Shown piece after piece: positions 53,331 through 61,540 of a stretch of DNA of 64,000 bases (position 1 is its first letter; every line of letters starts with the position of its first letter). Origin of the DNA: Draconibacterium sediminis. Lineage in GTDB: Bacteria > Bacteroidota > Bacteroidia > Bacteroidales > Prolixibacteraceae. The translations under genes were made by a program, and so were the position numbers. Under the pieces are notes generated by a model. The model was given only the letters and a program-made list of their open reading frames with translations. It did not search any database and was not told the origin of the DNA. The stretch is taken from assembly GCF_000949475.1 (NCBI RefSeq), contig NZ_JRHC01000002.1:434001-498000 (forward strand), in the 5' to 3' direction.

Positions 53331-53705
53331 ATGCAAAAAATAACTAGCCACAAAGACCTAAAAGTCTATCAGCTTGCCTTTGAAGCTACCTTGCAGATTC
53401 AGGAAATTACAAAATCATTTCCACCTGAAGAAAAGTACTCTTTAACAGATCAAATACGAAGAAGTTCCAGATCGGTATGTGCGAACCTAGCAGAAATGTG
53501 GCGAAGAAGGAGGTATCCCAAAAGTTTTATCTCAAAAATTAATGATTGCGAAACCGAAGCAGGTGAAACCCAGGTTTGGCTGGATCTCGCCCTGGCATTT
53601 GCTTATATCGATCAGAAAACCCACAATGACTTATACGATAAATACGAACACATCATCGCCATGCTTATCAACATGAGCAACAATCCAAACAAATGGACAT
53701 TATAG
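53331..53705 (+). CDS. Four-helix-bundle protein (S23/TIGR02436 family)
   Basis: 124 residues, all helical. HKDLKVYQLAFEA, SFPPEEKYSLTDQIRRSSRSV and CANLAEMWRRRR correspond to the family pattern (vW.A..l...fP..E.y.L..QirRa..Sv..NiAEG). The usual AEG is AEM here. The family was first seen inside 23S rRNA intervening sequences and is scattered through Bacteroidota genomes; it also resembles Avd of diversity-generating retroelements. No biochemical activity is established. It lies between rfbA and rfbC and is flanked by 16-bp repeats on both sides. Confidence 0.92.
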   Translation: MQKITSHKDLKVYQLAFEATLQIQEITKSFPPEEKYSLTDQIRRSSRSVCANLAEMWRRRRYPKSFISKINDCETEAGETQVWLDLALAFAYIDQKTHNDLYDKYEHIIAMLINMSNNPNKWTL

Positions 53706-53785
53706 TACACACACTCTTGCAGTCGTAAAGTCGTGTTATCGTGCAGTCGTCCAGTCGTAATCTCGTCCAGTCGTAAAAAAATAAA
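53706..53785. repeat. 16-bp periodic repeats, right flank of the four-helix-bundle gene
   Basis: TTGCAGTCGTAAAGTCGTG, then more CAGTCGT units up to the rfbC start. Same family as 53181-53330. Confidence 0.8.
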
Positions 53786-53787
53786 AC

Positions 53788-54369
53788 ATGCAAGTAATAA
53801 AAACAACAATACCCGAAGTACTCATTTTCGAACCCAAAGTCTTTGGTGACAGCAGAGGCTATTTTATGGAGTCCTTCCGGCAAAAAGTAATCGAAGACCA
53901 TATCGGGAAGGTGAACTTTGTACAAGACAACGAATCTTTTTCTCAATATGGAGTATTACGCGGATTACATTTCCAACGTCCGCCACATACCCAGGGCAAA
54001 CTGGTTCGTGTGCTGCAGGGGGAAGTATTGGATGTTGCCGTAGATATCCGGTTGAATTCACCCACTTACGGGCAACATGTTGCCGTGAAGCTGTCGGCAG
54101 AAAACAAACGACAGCTTTGGATTCCGCGTGGTTTTGCCCATGGTTTTGCCGTGCTTAGCCCAACAGCGCTTTTTAGCTACAAATGCGACAATTATTACGC
54201 GCCGGAATTCGACGGAGGAATTCTTTGGAACGATCCGGCCATCGGCATCGACTGGCAAATACCGGAAGCAGCCATTCAGTTATCAGAAAAAGATACGCAA
54301 CATCCATTCTTAAAGGATATCAAGGATTTTGACTATGCCTCATTCTCGGGAGAAAACGTATATAAGTAG
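53788..54369 (+). CDS. rfbC: dTDP-4-dehydrorhamnose 3,5-epimerase
   Basis: 193 residues, cupin fold. RGYFMESFR (~28-36), RGLHFQRPPHTQGKLVRV with the catalytic His (~60-78), and the WIPRGFAHGF segment (~111-120) are the RmlC signature. rfbD (4-keto reductase) is not present in the window. Confidence 0.96.
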   Translation: MQVIKTTIPEVLIFEPKVFGDSRGYFMESFRQKVIEDHIGKVNFVQDNESFSQYGVLRGLHFQRPPHTQGKLVRVLQGEVLDVAVDIRLNSPTYGQHVAVKLSAENKRQLWIPRGFAHGFAVLSPTALFSYKCDNYYAPEFDGGILWNDPAIGIDWQIPEAAIQLSEKDTQHPFLKDIKDFDYASFSGENVYK

Positions 54370-54499
54370 TTAGAACAAACCATTACCATCCAATTGGGGT
54401 AATTTGTGCAATTAGTGTATAAAAACAGCTACAAGCAGTCAATGGGTAGATAAAAGCCACGAGGAAGCCTGGTCTGCCTGATGAGGTAAGTCAAAATGC

Positions 54500-54694
54500 C
54501 AAAAGAAGTGCTAGCTTGCTAATGTACGCTTTAATTTGCCGATGGAAAGCTTTAAATTGCTATTTGGTGCTTTAAATGGCCAAAAGTTGGGATTAGATGG
54601 CAAAAAAATGGCTTTAGACTGCCAATTTATACATTAAACTGCCGTTGGATGGCTTTAGATTGCCAATTGGAGGCCTGGATTTCCAATTTTGCAT
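54500..54694. repeat. ~21-bp degenerate tandem repeat array
   Basis: Eight or so units resembling GCTTTAGATTGCCAATTGGAG, 20-21 bp long, with T/A-rich starts and TGCC centres. Unlike the 42-bp array, units of 20 and 21 bp alternate, so no reading frame survives. A further unit (CCATTAAACTGCCACGG, ~54712-54728) lies inside the loop and arm of the following terminator. The remaining 54370-54499 has no clear feature. Confidence 0.75.
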
Positions 54695-54733
54695 AAAAAA
54701 CCCCGTAGGAGCCATTAAACTGCCACGGGGCTA
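54694..54733 (-). terminator. Rho-independent terminator of the unrecognised minus-strand gene
   Basis: CCCCGT (54701-54706) and ACGGGG (54725-54730) form the stem. On the minus strand it is followed by six T (complement of 54695-54700). The loop contains a unit of the neighbouring 21-bp array. Confidence 0.8.
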
Positions 54734-54757
54734 ATGAATTAAAGGTTTTACACCATT

Positions 54758-55444
54758 CTACCTGAAATACCTCGATCTTTTGTCATCATTTTTCCAGAAA
54801 ACATAACGACCATACTCACGAATGGTGCTGTCTTTTTCAAATAACAAAGTAAAGGCCTTGTCGCGCAACACTTTGGTTTCATTGCCTTCATCGGCTTCAC
54901 CATTTGCTGTTGCCAGTAATTCGGCCATACTCCGTGAAAGGGTACGTGAGTTGTCCAATTTACTTAGCTCAAAATGAATCAGGTTCAAGGGCTCAGGATA
55001 CTTTGCCCCCAGCACAGCCAATTCAAGTAGATCCTGTACCATATCGGCTTTACTACCGCCTTCACGGATGCGCATCACTTTTTTTAGAATGTCGGGGTGA
55101 TCACGATATGCAAAAGAAAAATCATGAAGCAGCTCATCACGGAACTCAAAGGCAAGAGGAGCTTGTTCACGCCACAAAAGGGTGGCTTCTTCCTGTGCCT
55201 CGTAAACACTCATCCAGTTGGCCTGGCAATAACGTAATGCGCCGCTAAGCGGAATAAGATCATCAATCAGTTGTTCGTCCATGCCGGCAGAGGTAAGAGC
55301 TTCCCGGTCTTCGTCAGCATCTTTAGCAAGTGTTTCAACACTGGCAACATAGTCTTTAACCGGTTCTGTTGGAGTTTTAGTTTCGTTTAATGGTACATTT
55401 ACAATTCTTTCTTCCCATAATTCGAAATCTTCTGAATAAGACAT
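54758..55444 (-). CDS. Unrecognised 228-residue protein
   Basis: I do not recognise the family. It is acidic and almost entirely helical by composition, with no signal peptide or membrane segment, so it is likely cytoplasmic. The N-terminus is proline/threonine-poor apart from ETKTPTEP (~20-27). The middle has RYCQANWMSVYEAQEEA (~72-88) and the C-terminus an aromatic-basic segment GRYVFWKNDDKRSRYFR. It runs against the capsule genes, has its own terminator and a promoter overlapped by a palindrome, and so is separately regulated. Real coding is supported by its length, codon use and flanking signals. Confidence 0.75.
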   Translation of the reverse strand: MSYSEDFELWEERIVNVPLNETKTPTEPVKDYVASVETLAKDADEDREALTSAGMDEQLIDDLIPLSGALRYCQANWMSVYEAQEEATLLWREQAPLAFEFRDELLHDFSFAYRDHPDILKKVMRIREGGSKADMVQDLLELAVLGAKYPEPLNLIHFELSKLDNSRTLSRSMAELLATANGEADEGNETKVLRDKAFTLLFEKDSTIREYGRYVFWKNDDKRSRYFR

Positions 55445-55479
55445 AATAGAATAAAATTTAGTAATATATTGCTAATGCT

Positions 55480-55543
55480 CCGCCGGCCTCTTTAGCCTAA
55501 CCGGATGTCGTTGCAAAAGGGTGGGAAAAAGACGAGCCGGCGG
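55480..55543 (-). other. Strong hairpin in the leader of the unrecognised gene
   Basis: CCGCCGGCCTC (55480-55490) pairs with GAGCCGGCGG (55534-55543) with a single bulge, enclosing a 43-nt loop. It lies between the predicted promoter and the start codon on the minus strand. Confidence 0.6.
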
Positions 55544-55587
55544 TTTACATCAGTAATATTTCCCTTAAGTTAAGAAACATAGGTTTA

Positions 55588-55613
55588 TTTTACCAAATTT
55601 ATGTTTGGTAAAA
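55588..55613 (-). promoter_or_regulatory. Palindromic operator overlapping the promoter of the unrecognised gene
   Basis: Perfect 10-bp arms TTTTACCAAA (55588-55597) and TTTGGTAAAA (55604-55613), separated by six bases. TAAATTTG on the minus strand (complement of 55594-55601), a full -7 match, lies inside it, so a bound dimer would block the promoter. TATGTTTG on the plus strand also matches the -7 consensus. Confidence 0.65.
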
Positions 55614-56556
55614 ATTGTAATTTAGAATTATTATTGATAAATAGAAAAATTGGTAATAGACTAATAAAGAAATGTATACTCCTCACTACTGTGCGAATCA
55701 TTTAGCCTGATAAATAATTTTAAAATTGATTGCGTCGTTGCTTTACTCCTCGCTAGGACACGTATAATTATTAACCTCGGTGGCGCACAAAAAATAGCCA
55801 TGAAGCATAATATATTTCGCGCCGCCTGATGATACTCCGAACATCGTCATTGCGATCCCGATTTATCGGGAGAAGCAATCTCCACTCTCCCTCGTTTGCA
55901 ACGACAATTTGATAAACAATAAACGCAATACAACATTGCCGCGATTAAATAAAATATTCCTTATTCTTCCCCCTATGGGGGAAATGTCAGCAGCTCGTCC
56001 GGCTCTTGACGGATAAGGAATGTGGGTGGTCAGACAAAGGGGGCCAACAAGCCAGATCAACCAACTGATTGCGCCGCGTTTAAATGCTTCTCATTTACCC
56101 CGGTTTAAACCCCGGCCTGTCCCGACTGAGCTAGCGAGCGTCTGGAGGCCACAAATATTAAACCTCTACGAGATTATAAATTCTAATCGGTGTAATCCGT
56201 GCAATTCGTGGATAAAAGTTCCCACCACTGGCGCGGATTTCCAATCGCGCCATAGCCAATAAGGCTAAAAGGAGTATAATCCCGCTCTGAAAATTTCGCT
56301 TCAGGGACAAAGTCAGAGAAAAAAAAGCAGTTCTGCACAACCAAGAAAAAAAGAGTCACCTGTTAATAAACAGAAAATATTATATAATTTATCGCTAACT
56401 CTTAATCCTGTAATCAGTTAGAATCGGCAACAAAACACAGGACATAAATTCACAAAGTAAAACTTGATTAATGTCAACCGCAGCCCAAATATTTTTTTCT
56501 ATTTTCGTTGGCTATGCAGATGATTAAAACAAACAGACAGAATTGATAATTAAACG
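55614..56556. other. Long intergenic region before the second capsule sub-operon
   Basis: No gene seen. It contains remnants of common dispersed palindromes: TCCCGATTTATCGGGA (~55856-55871); a three-armed element with outer stem ATTCCTTAT/ATAAGGAAT (55956-56021) and arm TTCCCCC/GGGGGAA; CCGGTTTAAACCCCGG (~56100-56115); and a GTGCAATTCGTGGATAAA stretch (~56199). The last 150 bp is AT-rich and holds a weak -7-like TATTTTCG (~56502) ahead of the glycosylphosphotransferase gene. Confidence 0.5.
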
Positions 56557-57942
56557 ATGAAATCCCGCGAAACCGAGCTTCTATATACTTACCTGGCCTT
56601 TGATTTGTTTTTACTAAACCTGTCCCTGGGCTTCGTAGCCTGGATCGATTTAGATATCTCGCTGCGTGATATCCGGCTGATGAGCACCTATATTTTGCAT
56701 GGTAACCTAGCCTGGGTAATCAGCTACCTCGCATTTACCAAAAGGAATCTTTTCCTCCGCGATAGTTTTGCTAACCGGATATGGCGAATTAGCAAACGCC
56801 AGGTGGTTTTTATAATAGTGGCTGCAAGTTTCAACCTTTTGTTTGTCCCCTTTCATCTTTCCCAGTTATTCTTTTGGAAATATGCCCTGTTGTTTTATTT
56901 CCTTAAAATTGTAGCCTACTGGCTGATATACCGCTATTTAAAATTTAAACGCGGAAAACGTTTCAATACCTTACATGCTGCTATAATCGGCCATAACGAT
57001 ACCGGCTTGTTGCTGCAACAAATTATTACCAGCAATCCCGGTTTAGGGTACAGCTTTTCAGGTTTTATAAGCTCAAAAGAAAATATTGAGGAAGAATACC
57101 TTGGGCATCCCGACGATCTGGAAGAACTGATCGATAAACACGATATTAATATTATATACTATACCATCTCGTTTTTTAACGGAGGCAACGCTGAAAAAAA
57201 GGGTAAGGAAGTACTAAAAATATGTAACCGTAAAGGAGTGCGCTTAAACTTTATCCCAACCAACCAACTTTGGTTCCGGAATCGTTTTAACACCGAATCG
57301 ATAGGAAATATGGTGGTAATAAATCCACAGGAAATTCCACTCGACAGTGTAGGTTTAAGGGTACAGAAAAGAATTTTCGATCTGGTATTTTCATTAACGC
57401 TATGCATCTTTCTTTTCTCCTGGTTATTCCCCATTATTGCCCTGCTTATTAAACTCGATTCCAGAGGTCCGGTATTTTTTGTTCAGGAGCGTACGGGAAT
57501 AAACAACAAAACCTTTAAGTGTTTAAAATTCAGAAGCATGAAGGTTAACAACGAGGCCAACGACAAACAGGCAACAGCCAACGACGACCGTATTACCAGA
57601 TTAGGTCGTTTAATGCGCCGTACCAATATCGACGAATTGCCGCAGTTTTTGAATGTATTATCAGGGCAGATGTCAGTTGTAGGGCCACGACCCCATATGT
57701 TAAAACATACCGAAGAATATTCGTCGCTCATCGATAATTACCTGGTCAGGCACTATGTAAAACCGGGAATAACAGGTTGGGCCCAGGTAAAAGGATTACG
57801 TGGAGAAACAAAAAAGTTATCAGCCATGGAAAACCGGGTGAAAGCCGATATGGAATACATTGAAAACTGGAGATTTGCCTGGGATATGAAAATTATCTGG
57901 CAAACGGTGTTTGGCCGGCATGCCTATAAAAATGCGGCATAA
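56557..57942 (+). CDS. Polyprenyl-phosphate glycosylphosphotransferase (WcaJ/WbaP-like, long form)
   Basis: 461 residues. Four N-terminal membrane segments (~10-125) and a Rossmann-like central domain (~140-260) precede the catalytic bac_transf domain. The latter begins KRIFDLVFSLTLCIF, with LDSRGPVFFVQERTG, FKCLKFRSM, DELPQFLNVL and VVGPRPHM. It transfers a sugar-1-phosphate to undecaprenyl phosphate, the first membrane step in repeat-unit synthesis. It is the first gene of a new co-directional group. Confidence 0.93.
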   Translation: MKSRETELLYTYLAFDLFLLNLSLGFVAWIDLDISLRDIRLMSTYILHGNLAWVISYLAFTKRNLFLRDSFANRIWRISKRQVVFIIVAASFNLLFVPFHLSQLFFWKYALLFYFLKIVAYWLIYRYLKFKRGKRFNTLHAAIIGHNDTGLLLQQIITSNPGLGYSFSGFISSKENIEEEYLGHPDDLEELIDKHDINIIYYTISFFNGGNAEKKGKEVLKICNRKGVRLNFIPTNQLWFRNRFNTESIGNMVVINPQEIPLDSVGLRVQKRIFDLVFSLTLCIFLFSWLFPIIALLIKLDSRGPVFFVQERTGINNKTFKCLKFRSMKVNNEANDKQATANDDRITRLGRLMRRTNIDELPQFLNVLSGQMSVVGPRPHMLKHTEEYSSLIDNYLVRHYVKPGITGWAQVKGLRGETKKLSAMENRVKADMEYIENWRFAWDMKIIWQTVFGRHAYKNAA

Positions 57943-57962
57943 TAAAAAGGAATAGACAAAAC

Positions 57963-58685
57963 ATGAATACGATAAACGAACCAAAAGGAGCTTTTCCCTA
58001 TCAACCACCAACCGAAGAGATAAAACTGCGGTATAAAGAAATTTTTGAGTTAAGGAAGCCCTTAAAAGTTCCCTTCCCAAAACTATGCTTTGATAAATTG
58101 CTGGCTTCTATTTTCGTTTTACTGTCTTTACCAGTATTCTTGCTTTTAGTAGTGGCTAACTGGATAGAAGGTTTAATAATTAGAGAAAACAAAGGGCCGC
58201 TGTTTTTTTACTACTATGGTGTAAGCCGTGGAAAGAAGTTTAAGAAGTGGAAAATCAGGCTGATAAAAGAAAAATACATCGATAAAGAACTACAGGCCAA
58301 AGGCGACTGGCATGCCTATCAGAATGAATGGATGCCGGAAGCCCGAACATTTTTAGGTCGTTTTGTAAAAAAATTTTATATTGATGAGCTGCCACAGTTC
58401 TTTCTTATCCTAAAAGGCGATATGTCGTTTGTGGGGCCCCGCCCCCTGGCGGTTCACCATTACGAGAGAGATTTGGCGCAGGGTAATGTAACCCGAAAAT
58501 TGGTTAGGGGTGGTTTGTTGGGCTATGGACACATTCGTAAAGGTACTCCGGAATTTGGCAACCCCGTCTACGAATACGAATATATACACCGTTATCTTCA
58601 CTATTCGGCATTAAAACTTTTGTTTACCGACCTGGGCGTAATTGCAAAAGGAATGCTGGTGGTGTTAAAAGGAGGAGGCCATTAA
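57963..58685 (+). CDS. Second sugar phosphotransferase (short, catalytic-domain-only type)
   Basis: 240 residues with one membrane helix (~43-62). The catalytic pattern follows: ENKGPLFFYYYGVSRGKKFK (F..R.G analog), FKKWKIRL, then DELPQFFLILKGDMSFVGPRP. It is the monotopic phosphoglycosyl transferase type and is divergent from the preceding enzyme. Two initiating enzymes in one locus may mean two glycans or a division of labour. Confidence 0.9.
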   Translation: MNTINEPKGAFPYQPPTEEIKLRYKEIFELRKPLKVPFPKLCFDKLLASIFVLLSLPVFLLLVVANWIEGLIIRENKGPLFFYYYGVSRGKKFKKWKIRLIKEKYIDKELQAKGDWHAYQNEWMPEARTFLGRFVKKFYIDELPQFFLILKGDMSFVGPRPLAVHHYERDLAQGNVTRKLVRGGLLGYGHIRKGTPEFGNPVYEYEYIHRYLHYSALKLLFTDLGVIAKGMLVVLKGGGH

Positions 58686-58723
58686 GAAGTGGAACGATTT
58701 GTGAACGCGAAACAAAACTGAAG

Positions 58724-59596
58724 ATGATGATTACAGCCAGTATTGTACTATATAAAACATCAATGGCGGAATTGGAGAAAGTATGTCATTCCCTGTTACA
58801 GGAAGACATCTTTTCGAAGATTATAATTGTGGATAATTCGCCTGATGACCGTTTAAAAAATGTTATTCGCAACCGTAAGATTGAATATATTTTTGTGGGG
58901 AAAAACCTGGGGTATGGAGCTGCACACAATATTGCCATCCGGAAAATTTTGAATCAATCAGAATATCACCTGGCTTTAAATACCGACATTTTCTTCGCTC
59001 CGGGAGTTATCCCAAAAATCATTGCTTACTTTAAAAAACATCCAAAAACGGGTTTACTTCTCCCAAAGGTATTAAACCTTAGAGGCGAAGTGCAATACCT
59101 TGCCAAGCTATTACCTACACCGTCGAACCTGATTATCCGGCTCTTTTTACCCGAAAACATATTAAAGGAAAAACGGAAAAGATATCAGCTGGCTTTTAAC
59201 GGGTACAATACAACCATTGAAGCCCCTTGCCTTTCGGGATGTTTTATGTTTTTCAGAACAGAAGCCTTAAAAAAGGTGGGACTGTTCGATGAACGCTTCT
59301 TCCTTTATGCCGAAGACTTTGATCTTTCGCGAAGAATTCATGAACACTATGAAACCATTTATTACCCAAAAGTATCGATCACCCATTATCACCACCGCCA
59401 CTCCTACAAGAGTGCCCGAATGATGATGATTCACATGGTGAATACCATTCGCTATTTTAATAAATGGGGATGGTTTTATGATCCTCAACGATGGAAAACC
59501 AACAAACGAATACTGCATGAGCTGGATTATAAACTCAAACTAAAATCAACATTGGAAGCCTTAAAACCTTCCAAAAAGAAAAGAAAGGTTTCCTGA
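58724..59596 (+). CDS. Glycosyltransferase family 2 (rhamnosyltransferase-like)
   Basis: 290 residues. ASIVLYKTSMAELEKV, IIIVDNSPDD, FVGKNLGYGAAHNIAIR and LNTDIFFAPG (DxD-equivalent NTD) are present. GCFMFFRTEALKKVGLFDERFFLYAEDFDLSRR (trimmed) is the acceptor-side ED motif typical of WbbL-like rhamnosyltransferases. This fits the dTDP-sugar genes upstream. Confidence 0.92.
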   Translation: MMITASIVLYKTSMAELEKVCHSLLQEDIFSKIIIVDNSPDDRLKNVIRNRKIEYIFVGKNLGYGAAHNIAIRKILNQSEYHLALNTDIFFAPGVIPKIIAYFKKHPKTGLLLPKVLNLRGEVQYLAKLLPTPSNLIIRLFLPENILKEKRKRYQLAFNGYNTTIEAPCLSGCFMFFRTEALKKVGLFDERFFLYAEDFDLSRRIHEHYETIYYPKVSITHYHHRHSYKSARMMMIHMVNTIRYFNKWGWFYDPQRWKTNKRILHELDYKLKLKSTLEALKPSKKKRKVS

Positions 59597-59618
59597 ACTG
59601 ATTAAAAGAGTCACCGCT

Positions 59619-59646
59619 ACCGCGCGAATCCTTTCGCGTGGTTTTT
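59619..59646 (+). terminator. Terminator after the GT2 gene
   Basis: ACCGCGCGAA and TTCGCGTGGT pair over ten positions (one G-U) around a TCCT loop and are followed by five T. The flippase gene downstream may therefore need its own promoter or read-through. Confidence 0.8.
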
Positions 59647-59721
59647 GCTACATGACCAGCAAATGAATTTAAGGTAGCAAAAACAATTACAGTAAGCACT
59701 TTTCCTGCCCATTACTAAGTT

Positions 59722-61206
59722 TTGAAAAAAACAACATCCATAAAAAGGAATCTATTTCACAATAGTTTGCTTCTTTTGAGCAACTTATTGTTTCCCTTTA
59801 TCAGCTTTTCGTATGCTTCACGTGTATTGGGTCCAGAGGCTTTTGGAAAGATTCAGTTTATTCTGGTATTTGCCCAGTACTTTGTTTTACTGGCAGCCAT
59901 TGGAATACCCATTTACGGCGTACGTGAAATTGCAAAAATCCGTCACGACGAAACACAAATAAGCAAAACAGTTTCAGAACTGCTGTTTCTAAACGGTATC
60001 AGTTCGTTTCTTTTGCTTTTGGTATACCTGGGAATTCTGTTTTTAGTTCCCTGGTTTCACGATGATCTGCAACTCTATCTATTGGGAGGTTTAATTGTTA
60101 TCAGTGCCTTCTCCAACCTCGACTGGTATTACAACGGCATGGAGCAATTTCGCTTTTTATCCATGCGCTCCATTAGCATAAAAGCACTTTCCTTAGTGGC
60201 GCTGTTTGTATTTGTAAAAACAAAGGAAGATTTGCTGGTCTATTTTGCCGTGGTAATATTTTCAATTTTAGCCAATCACTTATGGAATTTATGGGGGATC
60301 AGAAATATTATCTCTTTTCATTTCAAAGCCCTGGAACTCAAACGTCATATTCCGGCATTGCTAACCTTACTGGGCACTTCGGTATCCATTAGCATTTATT
60401 CGGTCATCGATACCTTGTTGCTGGGTTTTCTGTCCGACGATACGGCCGTGGGATTGTATACTGCAGCCGTAAAGATCAATAAAATTACCATTCCGGTGTT
60501 GATAGCCCTGGGTACCGTATTAATACCCCGTATTACACAAAGCCTTGAAAGCAGGGACAAAATTCAGGTCAATAAATTGATTAACCAATCTTTTGCTTTT
60601 ACCTGCTTACTGGGTGTGCCTGTTAGTTTTGGACTTTTTCTTTTTGCCAAAGAGTTTATTATTTCCATTTCGGGACCGGAATTTGCCAACGCAGCACTGA
60701 CCATGAAAATAAGTGCACCTTTGGCACTGATCATAGGGATTGCCCATATTTTTGGATTTCAACTGTTAATACCTGCCGGCTTCGAACGAAAATACCTTTG
60801 GGCAACCATTGTCGGTATGGTTGTTAGCATTGTTTTAAACCTCCTGCTCATTGGCAGCTTTAAGGACAAAGGAGCAGCTGTTGCTACAGTCGTAAGCGAA
60901 ATTGTTGTAACCGGAATCGCGGGCTATTTTGCGTATAAATACATAAAATTTAAACTGGTTTGGGGAATGCTGTCGAAAGCTTTTCTGTCGTGTTTACTTT
61001 TTATTCCCATTACCTATGGTGTGCGTACAGTTGCTGAGAATGAGATAATCTGCCTCTTAATTGCTGTTCCGCTGTCGGCATTGGTGTATTTTAGTATACA
61101 AGCCTGGATATTTAAAAACCCTTTAATCGAAGAAGCTTTTGTCTTTGCCAAAACAAAAGGCTGGATACCGGCTGTTTTAAGCAAGAGAAAAGGTAGGGTA
61201 CAGTAG
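59722..61206 (+). CDS. Polysaccharide flippase (Wzx-like, second copy)
   Basis: 494 residues from a TTG start (MKKTTSIKRNLFHNSLL); no ATG or GTG lies near. Wzx/Polysacc_synt family: FSYASRVLGPEAFGKIQF, WYYNGMEQFRFL, then about 12-14 hydrophobic segments. It is unrelated in base composition to the cassette flippase at 42008, so it is likely part of the fixed core of the locus. Confidence 0.9.
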   Translation: MKKTTSIKRNLFHNSLLLLSNLLFPFISFSYASRVLGPEAFGKIQFILVFAQYFVLLAAIGIPIYGVREIAKIRHDETQISKTVSELLFLNGISSFLLLLVYLGILFLVPWFHDDLQLYLLGGLIVISAFSNLDWYYNGMEQFRFLSMRSISIKALSLVALFVFVKTKEDLLVYFAVVIFSILANHLWNLWGIRNIISFHFKALELKRHIPALLTLLGTSVSISIYSVIDTLLLGFLSDDTAVGLYTAAVKINKITIPVLIALGTVLIPRITQSLESRDKIQVNKLINQSFAFTCLLGVPVSFGLFLFAKEFIISISGPEFANAALTMKISAPLALIIGIAHIFGFQLLIPAGFERKYLWATIVGMVVSIVLNLLLIGSFKDKGAAVATVVSEIVVTGIAGYFAYKYIKFKLVWGMLSKAFLSCLLFIPITYGVRTVAENEIICLLIAVPLSALVYFSIQAWIFKNPLIEEAFVFAKTKGWIPAVLSKRKGRVQ

Positions 61207-61540
61207 TGTAAGGACAGACAATTTCTTATAAAACATTCATGATTCCGGTGAATCACCAACAGGGATGAAAGTAATGCAAATTTCAGCAAACTCTCCCTCA
61301 TTCCCTCTCTTCTCCTGAAGAGAGGAACGATTGTGTCGAAGCCACAATCAGGGTGAGTCAATAAATTTTGAACCACATTTTGCTACAAATTGTAATTGGA
61401 CTTTCAGAAAAAAGTCCCGGAAGGGACGAGAGGTTGGTAAAAACATAGGGGCAAAGCCCCGACATGTTGCAGCATCGTCCGTTAGGGCGATGGTTTTTTA
61501 ATAGAACTACACTCCCATCAAAAACAAGAAAAAAAAGTAT
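61207..61540. repeat. Intergenic palindromic elements before the Wzi-like gene
   Basis: 61291-61358 is a second copy of the three-armed element of 33675-33749: TTCCTC-type arm, GATTGT..ACAATC arm, and right end AGGGTGAGT. 61413-61500 is a set of short hairpins (GTCCC..GGGAC, GGGGC..GCCCC and ATCGTCC..GGGCGAT) ending in a T run, another dispersed family. Confidence 0.65.

Noticed and set aside
55614..56556. Small frames (60-80 codons) before the glycosylphosphotransferase gene
   Set aside because: They arise from dispersed palindromic repeats and have no coding features.
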